This document shows positions 49,396 to 60,900 of a stretch of 64,000 nt of DNA, piece by piece. The stretch lies in contig NC_092571.1 in assembly GCF_037975245.1 (NCBI RefSeq), positions 3,985,001 to 4,049,000 on the forward strand, given 5' to 3'. This DNA is from Apostichopus japonicus. Lineage: Eukaryota; Echinodermata; Holothuroidea; Aspidochirotida; Stichopodidae. The position numbers and the translations under genes are program-made. Each line of letters opens with the position of its first letter. Positions within the stretch are counted from its first letter, which is position 1. Under the pieces are notes generated by a model that was not told where the DNA came from, searched no databases, and saw only the letters and a program-made list of their open reading frames with translations.

Positions 49396-49596
49396 CTTTT
49401 TTGGTGCCTATTATCCAAATTCTTTTTTTGCCGTTCTTGGGCTTTGCCAATATTTTCTTTCACAACACCTTTGATTATGTCCCGCGACTGTGACATGAGT
49501 TGAAAAACCCTCTCCCGCTGTGCATCGCTGCAGTCTGTAGTAGGAGCTTCTGGTTGGACAATGGAGTCTTCAATGTCGACTGGTCGCAATGGCTCT
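49396..49596 (-). pseudogene. Integrase-gene linker exon
   Basis: Acceptor ATATATCCAG; open frame EPLRPVDIEDSIVQ, then a helical, Gln/Arg-rich segment ending NLDNRHQKR before AG|GTAATT. This coiled segment between core and C-terminal domain is usual in the family. Confidence 0.75.
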
Positions 49597-50174
49597 CTGG
49601 ATATATGAAGATAAATTAACATTCAATTATTCACAACACTTTGTTGACTGAAGAATAAATAAATTTTTATATATTTTATTTTCACTATTAAGACCATTGA
49701 ACCAGAAATTTGAGTCACATCACATACTCAAACCAGCACAAAAATGAAACCCTTATATATATTCTGTGCTGTTATAGGTCCAACTTGCATACCAGTCAAT
49801 TATGATAAATATATAGTATATGAAAAACAAAACCAATGTCAGTGGCATTAATTGCATGTATCTTTAAGTTAATGGGCATGCATTTACAGTTTAATGAATG
49901 TTCATGTTTTGTACTTGCTGCAGAGTGTACCATATACAGGATTAATATTTATTTGTTTAGATATTATAACTTAAATTGGGTTATTGATGGTCCTCTATTT
50001 AGCGTTTTTTCCCAGGACCTGGGATGTGTCAAATTAGATTTTATCGTACAGAGGACTGGTGTAGCTATGCAAGATTTGTCCAAACTCTCTTCTCCCTGAT
50101 TGCTTTTTCTCTGTATATGGCCTTAGCAAATGTAAATCTCTTTTCAGCAATGGCAGGTTTAAATTATTACAAAC

Positions 50175-50465
50175 CTTCCAAACATCACAGCAAAAGGTGA
50201 AAGACCTATTGAACCATGTTTGGCTGTATGGTACCCCATGAGAATTGAAGACAGCATTTCATCTCAGTCATGTTGGTTTTCATTGACAACCTTGATGAGT
50301 GACCTTTGCAGAGTTTGGTTGAATCTTTCATCAAGCCCATTGGTCTGTGGGTGGTAGCTAGAGGATTCTCTGTGGTCTACCCCTACCATGTCAAACAGGG
50401 ACTTGTTCAGAGCATTAACAAATTCTCCTCTCTGGTCTGAGATGACAATTTTCATGCACCCAAAT
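50175..50465 (-). pseudogene. Integrase core exon, second Asp and Glu
   Basis: Begins FGCMKIVISDQRGEFVN and contains SSYHPQTNGLDERFNQTL, then a TGA where Trp is expected, then the HTAKHGSIGLSPFAVMFG end. The donor GGAAG|GTTTGT joins in phase to the next exon (MFGREPLRPVD). The catalytic Asp (SDQ) and Glu (DERFNQ) region are both present. Confidence 0.85.
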
Positions 50466-50777
50466 CTAAATAAATGGAAACATTTAAATAACTATTGTTA
50501 AAGTATTGATTACGAGTAATGTAATGAAATACTGGCATCTGCAGAATGGCTACATGGTTTAATCAGGAAATCATTTCAGCACTGATTTTAAAAAAAAAGT
50601 AAGTTAAAAGCACTGACCATATTCCACTAACATTTCATTGACATTAACTTAAGAAACAACTTCTATAAATTCCTGTAACCATTTGGCCGCTTTCTGGGTC
50701 ACAGTTAAAACAGTGCAAATGCAGGTCTGCATAACTAATTCCATGTAAAGTAGAAACAAAAGTAGATGGATATTTAC

Positions 50778-50939
50778 CTGGCCATGGTTTCAAACAGAAA
50801 GTTTGCAACAGTTTTTGCTGTTTTGTTTCTGTACAGCAACAGCCTCTGGCCATTTTGAAAAATAGTCACATAGGGTTTATATGATGTACTTATTTCCATT
50901 GATGGTCTCTGGAAGGGGTCCAATCATATCCACACCCAT
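50778..50939 (-). pseudogene. Integrase core exon, first catalytic Asp
   Basis: After CTTTTTTTAG the frame reads MGVDMIGPLPETINGNKYII, an in-frame TAA, then TLCDYFSKWPEAVAVQK. A one-base shift is needed to reach the TAKTVANFLFETMA end before AG|GTAAAT. The D in GVD is the expected first catalytic residue. Confidence 0.8.
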
Positions 50940-50999
50940 CTAAAAAAAGAAGTAAAATGGCATTCAGAACTATACACAATCTAATCATACGAACTGATG

Positions 51000-52865
51000 T
51001 TCAAGTGATTTATATCTGAGTTTTGTAAAATGCTAAACATTCAATTGTTTTTTTTATTTTTTATTGTAACTCACACTGGAAGACTCTGTTACCAATTGTT
51101 TTCTTCATTACCAAACCTATTACTTACTGACTTGTCAAACCCAGCTGTTATATGAAAGTCCAATGGGAAATCTCTGAAGTGAGATGCAAGTCACATGCAG
51201 TGATCTAGCTGACAACCTAGATGGTAATTGTCACTAGGGACTATCATAGGCCTGGTAACCATTTTCATCACCTTTGAATGTGGGGTGGGGGGGGGGAACA
51301 GATGTATAAGTACCTGGATGAGTGATTGATAGTTAGTCAGAAAATTGCCTTGGAATCTGTCAGTGAGATGACAGGGTTACACCTAACTGATGTAGGAAGC
51401 ATACATTGGTACAACCTATACTTTGGTATCTATATATTGTAAGCATTTAGAAATGTTACAAATTAATCTTTGAAGGGAATTTGCAGAATTATTTATATTA
51501 ATGACAGAAATTCACAAATATTGACTTACAGTATGGAAGGAAAGACTTCTTGGTTATTAACCAAGTAGCAAATTTTACTTAAATAGATGTTGAAATAAGC
51601 ATATGGGTTCATTGGGGATGAATTTTGGACAAAAGGCTATGGCTCTGTTGGTACTTTAGTTATGAACTGCATATGAATGTACGTACCTAGGACATTTTCT
51701 CGGATACTTCTTTATGACAACAATTCAAGTACTGAACTACCGACAGTACTGCGAGTCATTAAGTCTCAGTACTGAATGTACCACCATCATGATCATCTTT
51801 AATATATGCTTAGTAAATTATAACTTTAAGAACAAATGAATGAGCTAGATCTTTCATTCTCTGGACAATCTCCACACATACTCCTTATACTCTTGCACTG
51901 GCAAACAAAGGGATGCAAACTTTAAGCATCGGTTGATATAACTTGATATGCATATGGTGAATGACTTTGCAGTTACAATCATGCAAACAAATATTGCTTT
52001 TAGATGACAAAAAACAAAGTGATTTAGTGATAACTGTGCTGCTTGTGAACAGTATTTTCGACCCAGGCCTAGCATTAATAAGCTGAACGCATAAGGTGGT
52101 CCATATGTATTCCATTAACATGTAAGGCCTATGAGCTAGGATAGGTATTTGAAAAAAAAACATGTTACACAACTTCCATTGCAGATTCCATCAAAATCAG
52201 GTGTACATGTGCCTCCTGCTGAAATGCAGATGAAAATAATACTTAGGTGGTGAAATTGTCACCACTCGTGTCCTACAAGGACTCTTACAGAAATTGAAAT
52301 GAACCTGATATTTCTATTGATTTAGCCACCTTCTCAGATCCCTTTCTTTCAAATTAGGGTCTTATACCAAAATACTCCTATCATTTGGTCAAATAAGTTC
52401 ATGATAACATGTGGGATAAAACAAAAGCAAATTGTTGTGCATTTTTATTTGCTCTTTTTTCAATTGTTTCTCTCAACAACCAGCTATCCCCCTGAATAGA
52501 AATTTATTCACCCACCCTCAAATTTGTCAAAGAGATTACACTAGGCCTATATTAGTTTTTTAGGTCCATTCTGGTCACTATTCTAGCAATACTACAGTAT
52601 ATCACCAAGCAGTGTCTACATGTGATAATACATTGCAAATTTCATATAAATGATATAAACTTGGTCCATGGAGCTATAATCCCAGGTTTATAGCTCCATG
52701 GTTTAACCTGCACTAATTTAATTGCAACATTGTTTTGTGCATATATATTAACAACCTTAATTACTGTGGAAGAATGTTTAATGAATATTCATACCATAAC
52801 CATGTACATGTTTGCACAATTAAAATATCACCAGCAAAGAGGCCCATTAAACTTATTAAAAATTA
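51000..52865. other. Intronic or gene-free stretch
   Basis: Lies between recognised integrase exons. No further exon was identified with confidence. A perfect 14-bp palindrome occurs at 52666-52701. Confidence 0.4.
52666..52701. repeat. Perfect 14-bp inverted repeat CCATGGAGCTATAA
   Basis: CCATGGAGCTATAA (52666-52679) and its exact complement (52688-52701) surround an 8-base loop. Function unknown; could be a minute palindromic element. Confidence 0.85.
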
Positions 52866-52887
52866 TTAGCCAACACGTACAGCTAAC

Positions 52888-53005
52888 CTTCTGACAATGA
52901 AGTGATGGGCAGGTGGCCAACTGATTACCTATAGCATATATTCGACCTGCTGCAGTGTCTGTGCACATCCCGGCACCAATATATTAAAAAAATATGGGAA
53001 AACCT
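52888..53005 (-). pseudogene. Integrase-gene zinc-binding exon remnant
   Basis: After CTTTCTTTTTAG, one frame gives RFSHIFLIYW and another GMCTDTAAGRIYAIGNQLAT then CPSLHCQK before the donor AAG|GTTAGC. The YYW-GM-TD and CxxC-like features fit the end of an H2C2 domain, with a frameshift between. Confidence 0.5.
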
Positions 53006-53706
53006 CTAAAAAGAAAGAGATAATAAAGTAACACTCATTAATTTATTGATTAATTGATCCTCCAAATGGACAAGACAGGGACCCCCCCCCCCCACTCCCT
53101 TGCTGCCTTGTGTTTTAACTAGTAAGGGGACTAATCCCAGGACATATCTTTCAGCAAATCTGAAAAGTCCTATCCTGAAGATTTTTTTTTTTTTTTAACC
53201 TTGCAATTTCAAACACATAATCATTATTGAAATTAAAAGCTTGTATACTCATGGTAGCATGGGTACACACTACACAGCTGATATGTAACTGACAGCTGAT
53301 CTGGGAGTTTTGGCAGCTACCAGACAGTAACAAAAATTATACCAAGTAGGCTTTATTTCAGAGATTGCCACTCGGAGTGGCTTGAATTTGAATAAAGCAA
53401 ATTATTTGCAAATAGGGTTAACTCTCGAAGTCCTACTCCTAGGCTACAGTAGGCTAGCCTATAGTAGCCTAATACTATTCGTGTCTTGCCGACTAATTAT
53501 GCATCACGATATTCTCTAACACTAATAAAGTTTAGACTTTTCAGTTCTACTCTTAGGTGATTACAAATAATAAAATATACCTATAATCTGCAAGGCCCAA
53601 ATGGCCAATGCACTTAGTTCAAGTTATATGCATATCTATGGAATCATTTTCTTCAGTGGAAATAATTCCTTAAAGTTTTATACAAATAAACAAATAATAC
53701 ACTTAC

Positions 53707-53946
53707 CGCCAAACCCTTCTTGTAAGCTTTAATTTTGTGGGCTTTGGCCAAGGGCCTATCTTCGTTGCCATGTGGGCCGACGTAAACTAGATCGGCATCT
53801 CCCGTCAGTCTAAAACTCTTCGATCTTCCCCTTATCGATCTTTCTAGATTTATCGTAGACTTTTCAGGGTACAGTCCTGACGAAAGATATTTTCCAATGA
53901 TAATGTAGGCCTACTCGTCATCGGTATCCAGGTCAGGAGAAGTCAT
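53707..53946 (-). pseudogene. Integrase-gene first exon with an early stop
   Basis: ATG at 53946 gives MTSPDLDTDDE, then TAG (53911-53913), then an open frame with YIIIGKYLSSGLYPEKSTIN and RSIRGRSKSFRL up to a strong donor (GCG|GTAAGT). This YL--G-YP---K---R-IR pattern is the usual N-terminus of integrase-derived host genes. 240 bp, phase 0. Confidence 0.7.
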
Positions 53947-54202
53947 CTTGTAATATCAGATCGGGCTAAGTAAGTTAACGGTCTCAACTCTTAATGCAAT
54001 TACTGTGCGTGCATATATGCAGCTACTAAGAAATTTTGGGCCTGCGACATGTAACGACGTAGACGGCACATTCGGCTTACTTCACTGAGTAAACAGCAGT
54101 ATACATTTTACAGTAGAATGCAAATACGCATGTCACACCTAGAACGTAGAGCGGGAGATTTCCACATTTCCCGCGTACTGGATAAAATATATTGACTCTG
54201 AC

Positions 54203-54230
54203 CAGGGAGTTTTTCCATAACAACTCCCTG
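54203..54230. repeat. CAGGGAGTT hairpin, second copy
   Basis: CAGGGAGTTTTT and AACAACTCCCTG pair imperfectly around CCAT. Closely related to the perfect hairpin at 8267-8294. Confidence 0.6.
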
Positions 54231-54721
54231 CTCTGACCCCGGATTTGACCTCCATGCTCCGGATGGCGGGGAACTATCACCGCCGCGTATCGGTTAAAAT
54301 ACATTTACCTTCGACCTACATGGTTGATCTTTCTCCAACGTTTAGAAATTCCGACCTTCCAAACAACTACCCTAATGGTAGTAACGATTGATAAGCAGCA
54401 GAGTCAGACAGACATGACTAATTAGTTCGGAAGATAAGTTTAACATTCATTATGCAGCCTTCTGACAGTCGACGATCGAAATAGAGCGGACAGCGTCCCT
54501 CTGGAGTGTAGTCTCCATGATAATAATAACATTTTGCCGCCTCTTCCCACAACAGTCGACACTCGAAGTATTAGTTATACTTTAACCGAGTTTTGAGGGT
54601 GCATGCTGACCGATATATAACATTGTCAACTTGGTCTTCGCTAGTAAATTACCTCCTTTTAAGTAATAAGGGAACGTAGATAGGGCCAGAAATGTTTGTC
54701 ACTCAACAGAACCACGTTAAA

Positions 54722-54870
54722 GCTCTTTGAAGAGAACCCGGACACTTTCCACGGTGGCGTAGAAAGCAAGGGAAAGTGTCCCTGAGACACTATTCACGCA
54801 AATGAGACACTATTTCCTAGTAATAAGTGTCCTACGGACGCCCGGACACTCATTACTGCCACACCAGTTC
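54722..54870 (-). repeat. GTGTCC/GGACAC palindrome cluster, copy 2
   Basis: On the minus strand reads GCAGTAATGAGTGTCCGGGC, GTCCGTAGGACAC and several AATAGTGTCTC motifs. Matches the 41825-42020 segment in reverse orientation. The two lie about 13 kb apart, on either side of the integrase relic. Confidence 0.6.
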
Positions 54871-55479
54871 TTAAACTGCTAGACGAGCTCCGCAATACAG
54901 CCAATATTTTGTCCGGTCAGGTGATGTTCCTCCATCCCAACTCCGCCGACAAGCTGCCCTATCCAGAACATTACATACTGTATGAATCTGGATTCTCCAG
55001 GAAATAATTGTGTTTTCAGTTTCACAGTTAAATACCAGTCATAAATTACAGTATACTAGCCCAGGCTTCAATAGAGGTATCATTTAGGATCCTGTGTCCC
55101 ATGATATGAAAAATCAAAATATTCTAGCTCTGCTTTTTTTTAAGCTAAAAACATAGCATGACTCGATCCGATGGTGGTGTTTTGGAGAGATCTTATCCAA
55201 CACTCACTTGCTGGATGTGATATCTCGCATAATTACTAGTGCAACAATTAGTATCACGTGGCAATACAATACATTGTCTTCTTGACTAAGCCCTGACCTG
55301 GTAGTGTTTCTTTTGTGTACACTAGCTATCCCAAGAGTATGCTACCCTGTACCTTTGTATAATGAATAGAGGGATTAGGGTTTATGTAAATCGTCCTACA
55401 TCCTGGACATCAATCTCTATCATCAACAACCAGGGTTTGACTAAAAAGTTACTTGTCGAACTTTCTAAAATAAACAGTT
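54871..55479. other. No recognised feature
   Basis: May include eroded 5' parts of the DNA polymerase relic that follows, but no motif was certain. Confidence 0.4.
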
Positions 55480-56434
55480 GACAGATTGACTTATTCAGTC
55501 ATAAATTCAAATTAACTAAATTCTACTATTCTAATGTGACACTCGTGGTAACCACAATTTATCAATTATGCCAATTCATACCAAATGCCGTATTCCGTCA
55601 GTTTGGGGATGAGGTCAGTGACGCTAGGCGCAAAGGTGATGAAGATCCCACTTAAAGTATTCTAGCTGATACCATGAAACTGATTGGAAACTCTGCCTAT
55701 GGTAAAACAGTTACTAACAAAGAAAAACATGTTGACGTCTCTGTGTGTAATGATGACACTGTATTTCAGTCCGTCAATAATCCCTTTTGTCAGAAGTTTA
55801 TCACCGTTAGGAGACGGCATGTATGAAACCGATCTTCTTAAGCGTGTTGTAGAATTAGATCTCCCCATTCAAATTGGTTTCTTCGTCTACCAATATGCCA
55901 CGTTGAGAATGTTACAGTTCATGTTAAAATTTGTAGACAGGGCTGACTATGAGTACTGTGAGATGGATACAGATTCTGCTTATTTACCAATTCTGGGTCA
56001 TCGTTAGAAGATATCATTAAACCGCTAATGCGATCCTTACTTGAACAAGAGAGACACTTGTGGTTTCCTCGCTCCGATACTCCCGAACACAAAAAGGACG
56101 ATAAACGTACACCGGGCTTATTCAAACTGGAGTGGGAAGGAGACGAACTGGAGTGGGAAGGAGACGGTATCGTCTCTATAAACAGTAAATGTTATTGCTG
56201 TTTTGGTTCAGGTAAAGAGAAAGTTAGATGCAAGAGGGTCAACAGGAATTCTGCTACCGTCACGAAAGAAAAGTAATCCAAAACAAATGCTCTGTGCAGG
56301 CAACTAATAGAGGTTTTAAAATGAAGAGTGGTCAAATGCAGACCTATGTTCAGGAAAAGACCGCGCTGTCGTGTTTATACATTAAACGGAAAGTAGCGAA
56401 GGATGCGGTATCTACTACACCCTTAGACGTGTAA
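55480..56434 (+). pseudogene. Protein-primed-type DNA polymerase B relic (Polinton/Maverick-like)
   Basis: Three frames in series carry conserved family-B polymerase motifs. About 55560-55815 has DEVSDARRKGD and KLIGNSAYGKTVTN (motif B). About 55815-56007 has DYEYCEMDTDSAYL, the YxDTDS-type motif C with the metal-binding Asp pair. About 56020-56434 has the C-terminal KRTPGLFKLEWEGDG, RGFKMKSG and KRKVAKDAVSTTPLDV end with a stop. At least two frameshifts and one in-frame stop (about 55653) separate them. The N-terminal exonuclease domain, capsid, integrase and ATPase genes of a whole element are not visible. Assignment to Polintons or related virus-like elements is by motif order only. Confidence 0.75.
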
Positions 56435-56969
56435 AGTTGTTGTGATATCTGTAAAATATTCTTGTATTTACTATTCATGCACATGTCATTTATGAATACA
56501 CCGTTTGGAAACATGTACTTATGAATAAACTTTCTCTAAACTTATCCTCTGTGTTCTATCCTTCATTCTTGTCGTTCGGACTATGCTATGTATTCCACTA
56601 AAGTGAGAAGAAAAAAATCAATAACAGCCTACCCAACCTGTATTATCAGACGGAAATGTATTTACAATAGTCTACAACCAAACATAAGACGGCTCGGCAG
56701 GATGGATTGTCCACACCTTATTACCTTTAAGGTCATTCCGAGGATACCAAGACAGCCTAATGGCAATCTATTTAAGAAGGCAAATACCCTAATGACAATC
56801 TGTATCAGAGTCGAACATAAAACAAAAAGGATTCGTATGTTAGATCAAAGTTATGCTGCACGTTTCGACAACAGTGAGTGATTCTGAGGCCGCTCTCAGG
56901 AAGATGTCCAGATTTCCTAACAGGAAGGCTAACATGCAACAAAAAGTTCCCTGCCCAAACCATAAAGGT

Positions 56970-57014
56970 ATTCCCAGGGATTCCCAGAATTCCCAGGATT
57001 CCCAGGGATTCCCC
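56970..57014. repeat. Short tandem repeat of ATTCCCAGG/GATTCCCAG
   Basis: Five imperfect 9-10-bp units in tandem. Confidence 0.85.
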
Positions 57015-57552
57015 TTGAAGACAAAAGAATTTCACACCTCGAGAAAAAAAAGAATGGAGGGGTCTGAAGTGTTTACTCTATACTACTATTGTTCCGACAG
57101 GATAACTACTTATACTAACGTATCTCAAAAGTTAATTCAGCCAGAGCGCCTCATGTTCTCTGATTGTGATGTACTAAATTGTGCTCGGGCAATGCTATTG
57201 TGCTTAATATGCTGTGTTTAAAGGCGCTTTTCGCCACATGCAGGTTACAAAAGTGAATTTTAGTTGACAGTTGATCCTTAAACACTACCAAGGGTTAAAA
57301 AACAGTGTTCCGAATGTGGCCATGGTGTGTAGCCTATATAGGGTATTTTTCACAAAAGTGAGAAAGCACGGATTCCCTTTCGTTACATACACCCACATGG
57401 AAACGACACTACACACGCTTTAGTCATCTTCATTCTGAGAAAGACTGACAAGGAAGCAACAGCAGGGATGACAGCGACAAATGTCTGCTCAATTCAATAC
57501 ATGAGTCTGACACCAGTAAGGTATCCCTTGATTTGTGGAGGATTCACAAGCA

Positions 57553-57940
57553 ATGGCAGCAAAGATTACTACTACTTTAACTGTATCCTCGACTAGACTT
57601 TGGAGAATTTTCATGCTCGTTTTCCTGAATAGTTACAGTCTAATTGCATCGAATATTACCGTATTGGACAACTGCACACATGTGTGCTACGTACCTACTT
57701 CATCATCCATTGAACTTCCGTGTGCACTGTCTGATGGAGAGATTGGCAAATGGTTACACAATGGACAACTTATAATAGAAAACTTTGTTTATATCAAATA
57801 TCCATGTAATGACACCGTTGAAATTTACGAGAAAAACACACTCCGTATTAAAAATGTATCACTTTGTCACGAAGGAAACTTTACTTGCAAAGGAAAAGGA
57901 ACAAATGGAACAGAAATACCATACGTGATACAAGTGGAAG
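57553..57940 (+). CDS. RTK exon 1: signal peptide and first Ig domain
   Basis: ATG at 57553 (MAAKITTTLT) opens a signal peptide with core IFMLVFLNSYSLIAS. The frame is open further upstream but only from a GTG. The Ig domain shows SIELPCALSD, the KWLHNG Trp and LCHEGNFTCKG, the paired B- and F-strand cysteines. Several N-x-S/T sites. Ends GTGGAAG|GTAAGT, phase 1. Confidence 0.8.
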
Positions 57941-60900
57941 GTAAGTTGGACGAAAATATATTTTAAAGTTTGAGTTACATAACGTTGGTTTCATGATGTG
58001 CGTTTTGCACAAAAGTAATCAAGTTTAAAGTTAGTTGTATGTCAGCTTGAACAGTTACTGAGTATATTAGGAAATTAAGCAAACCATACAGGCAAGACAA
58101 ACGCTACGAAAATTCACTAGTAAAAAATTAAACTCTGAAACTTGTACTTTGAGATTTTGTTTCGCAAAGATTTAAAACACAACCACGTATGCTTTGCATT
58201 TGGTGAGAAATATTAAATATTTCATAACTCTAAAGTCCCTGATATGACAATCTCTGGCTAACTCCATTAAGGGCAGGATATCAATTCAATTCTCAGTTTG
58301 GTGGTTACAGGAAAGGAATTTTAAGAACTGTAATGAACAGTAATAAATATGTAAATACGTTTCCTGTTTGTCTAATGCATAATAGCAAGATTCTTAACAG
58401 TACATGGTGCTTCGGATGTTAGTGGGCTACCAGCCTTGAAGCTATGGAAAGTCGTGCTTTTCAAATTATGATTGTTTGAAAAGAACTGAGCTGTCAGTCA
58501 ATCTTACCTGCGAAATAACGGACAAGGGCCGCGTCATTGAAGTTACACATATATCATTGTCCCACTAGTATTTAGCAACAAAAAATCAACATAAAATACA
58601 AAGTTAATATTTAGTATAAAGAAATGTGAAGCTGCTTTACCAATAAAATAACAACATTTCCATATGATAGTGACAAGTGCACGTGAAGTGCGCTCAATGA
58701 CTGACGGTCCTATATTTATAACATTGATTATGAGTAGATATCGTATATTTATGACTACAAAACCCATGACAAAAAGTGTCCGTTTGATATACTTCTCAAC
58801 ACACAGAATAAATGGATGTGTTGGGCGGGTAACGGGGACATTCATTTGGGGAGGGGTTATCATTGGGACTGCGTTTCATTTTGTAGATTGCTCGCTAGAG
58901 TAAATATCTATTGCACATCTTAAATTTCTGTACAGAAACATGTTACATTTCCAAATCAGACTTTATTCCGCTTCGATGTTCAAAATTGATGTTGACTGGT
59001 TTAACGTAGAAAACAACTTTCCAAACAAATTAACGTTGTTAATAATAATATGAAGAAGGTTAAGAAGCAATCTTTAAAAGTTATTGTAACTTGTTACATC
59101 TAATAAATCCACTCTATAGTGAAAACATCAAAGCTAGTAAAAAGTTGACATATTAGTGCTTCATTTCACACGTCAAAGAGTGTTCTTTTAAGTATGTTCT
59201 GTTGTATCGCCAGTGACTCCTGCAGTCCTCATTCAAGCAAATTCCATCAATGATGACACGATATACGTTGAAAACAACCAAGAAGTACAACTAACTTGCA
59301 CTATCCCTCAAAGTAGACCACTGGTTAACTTGAAACTGTACTGTTATATATGTGTTATGTTGGAAACAAATCGAAACATTATCACTGGTCCACTGACACT
59401 TTAACAAAAAACAGTCGGTGAATTGGTTTTTAGATTTGAACCAGCAATATTGTCAAATATATGTTATGACTTTAGAGTGATATTGCACTTGGTGTTGGTA
59501 CTTCCTCCACAGGTGGCAAGAACTGCGAAACAAATTACACTGAGCACAATAGTACTACCAGTAGCTTCCGGACAAATACATCCGAGAAGGATAATATTAA
59601 TTATCCTACAGTTCCCATGCGGCAGGACAAAGACCGAAATATATCCGGTGTGACGAAGTTGCTCTTAATCATAGTAACATGTGCAGCTTCCTTCACGATG
59701 TCTTTCGCATGCATCTTTGGTTACTATCGTCATAAAATTAGTAAGTTCAAACATTTACGCTTCTTATTTGTATGTGCTACGTGACAAATATCACATGATA
59801 CTGAAGTCGTAATATATGATTGACTCCAAGAAACCGATGAAGAGATGCATTAAATATTATAGATTAGATAATCATAGCGCTCGATTTTTACTGGTCAGTA
59901 ATCTCTTTCCATTTTTGCTGCAGAGTCACGTTTTGACGTTGAGAATCAGTGAGTATTTCAACCAATATATTCTCCATACAAACCTTGTGTACATTAACTA
60001 ATTATTGCAATTTGTGATTTATTATTCGATGCACGATCATATATGATTGAGACGAAAGTTGCAAAACGAATACTTATTTAAAAACAAATATTTGATGTCA
60101 ATACTGACCAGTTACACGCACAAGCCTCGTTAACATTCAACATACTTACGATTTTATAGTATATCATTTTATTGGAGAATTGCGTTTGGCGTTAGTCTGT
60201 AAACACTACCGTGTTAAAAGCATGTCCGTTGAAACTTCATATTGTGCTACGTTGTTGATATACATTTCCGTTTCAATACTTTGGACCGAACCCTGATCTT
60301 TATGATTTTCACGTTGCAGGATAAAACAATATACATCTAATGACTCACATTATGAGTTATTTATGTTCTTTTGTTTGTTAGTCTATTAATAAGATAGAAC
60401 ACTATACATTTAATAACTCACATTATGTGTTACTTATGTGCTTTCATTTGTCTCTCTATTTGTAAGACAGAACACTAGACATAAAATACTTTACATTACG
60501 TGTTACTTATGTTCTTTCTTGATGGCGTTTATTGGATGTACCATCACTGTAGGAGCCTGCCTGTTGTTTGATGGCGTTTAGTATATGTACCATCACTGTA
60601 GCAGCCTGTATGTTGTTTAATGGCGTTCATTATATGTACCATCACTGTAGGTGCCTGTAATTCCCATCATTTCAGACATTTTTGCAGGGGTACCTACGTA
60701 TTCTGTGTTTTATTACTCGATGCACGGTGATCAATTGTTGGGATGAATTCTACAAACAAACAAGTTTGAGAAGTGATATTTTTCACAACTGACCAGGAAC
60801 AAACAACCTATAGTTGAAAAGAGCTGTAAGAAACACGCATTTCAATGATATTATGTAATCACACCGAACAAGCACTACATTCGTTTCAAATATTACATAA

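Larger units (their letters stand above)
49083..53946 (-). pseudogene. Retroviral-type integrase gene with introns, decayed (GIN-like)
   Basis: At least six exons on the minus strand are recognisable: 53707-53946, 52888-53005, 50778-50939, 50175-50465, 49396-49596 and 49083-49285. Together they follow the order of Ty3/Gypsy-derived integrase genes: N-terminal YLSSGLYPEKSTINLERSIR segment, zinc-binding remnant with CPSLHCQK, integrase core with GVDMIGPLPETINGN, DYFSKWPEA, SDQRGEF and HPQTNGLDERFNQTL, then a C-terminal GGKLENFW-IGPYEV segment. Junctions keep GT/AG and, from 50778 on, phase. Damage: TAG at codon 12, stop and frameshift in the core, TGA for Trp at about 50252-50254. Spliced structure argues for a host-type gene duplicated as DNA, not a fresh retrotransposon. 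No reverse transcriptase or protease is visible nearby. Confidence 0.75.

Noticed and set aside
57535-57552. Start of the receptor gene at 57535
   Set aside because: That codon is GTG; the first ATG in frame is 57553 and gives a normal signal peptide.
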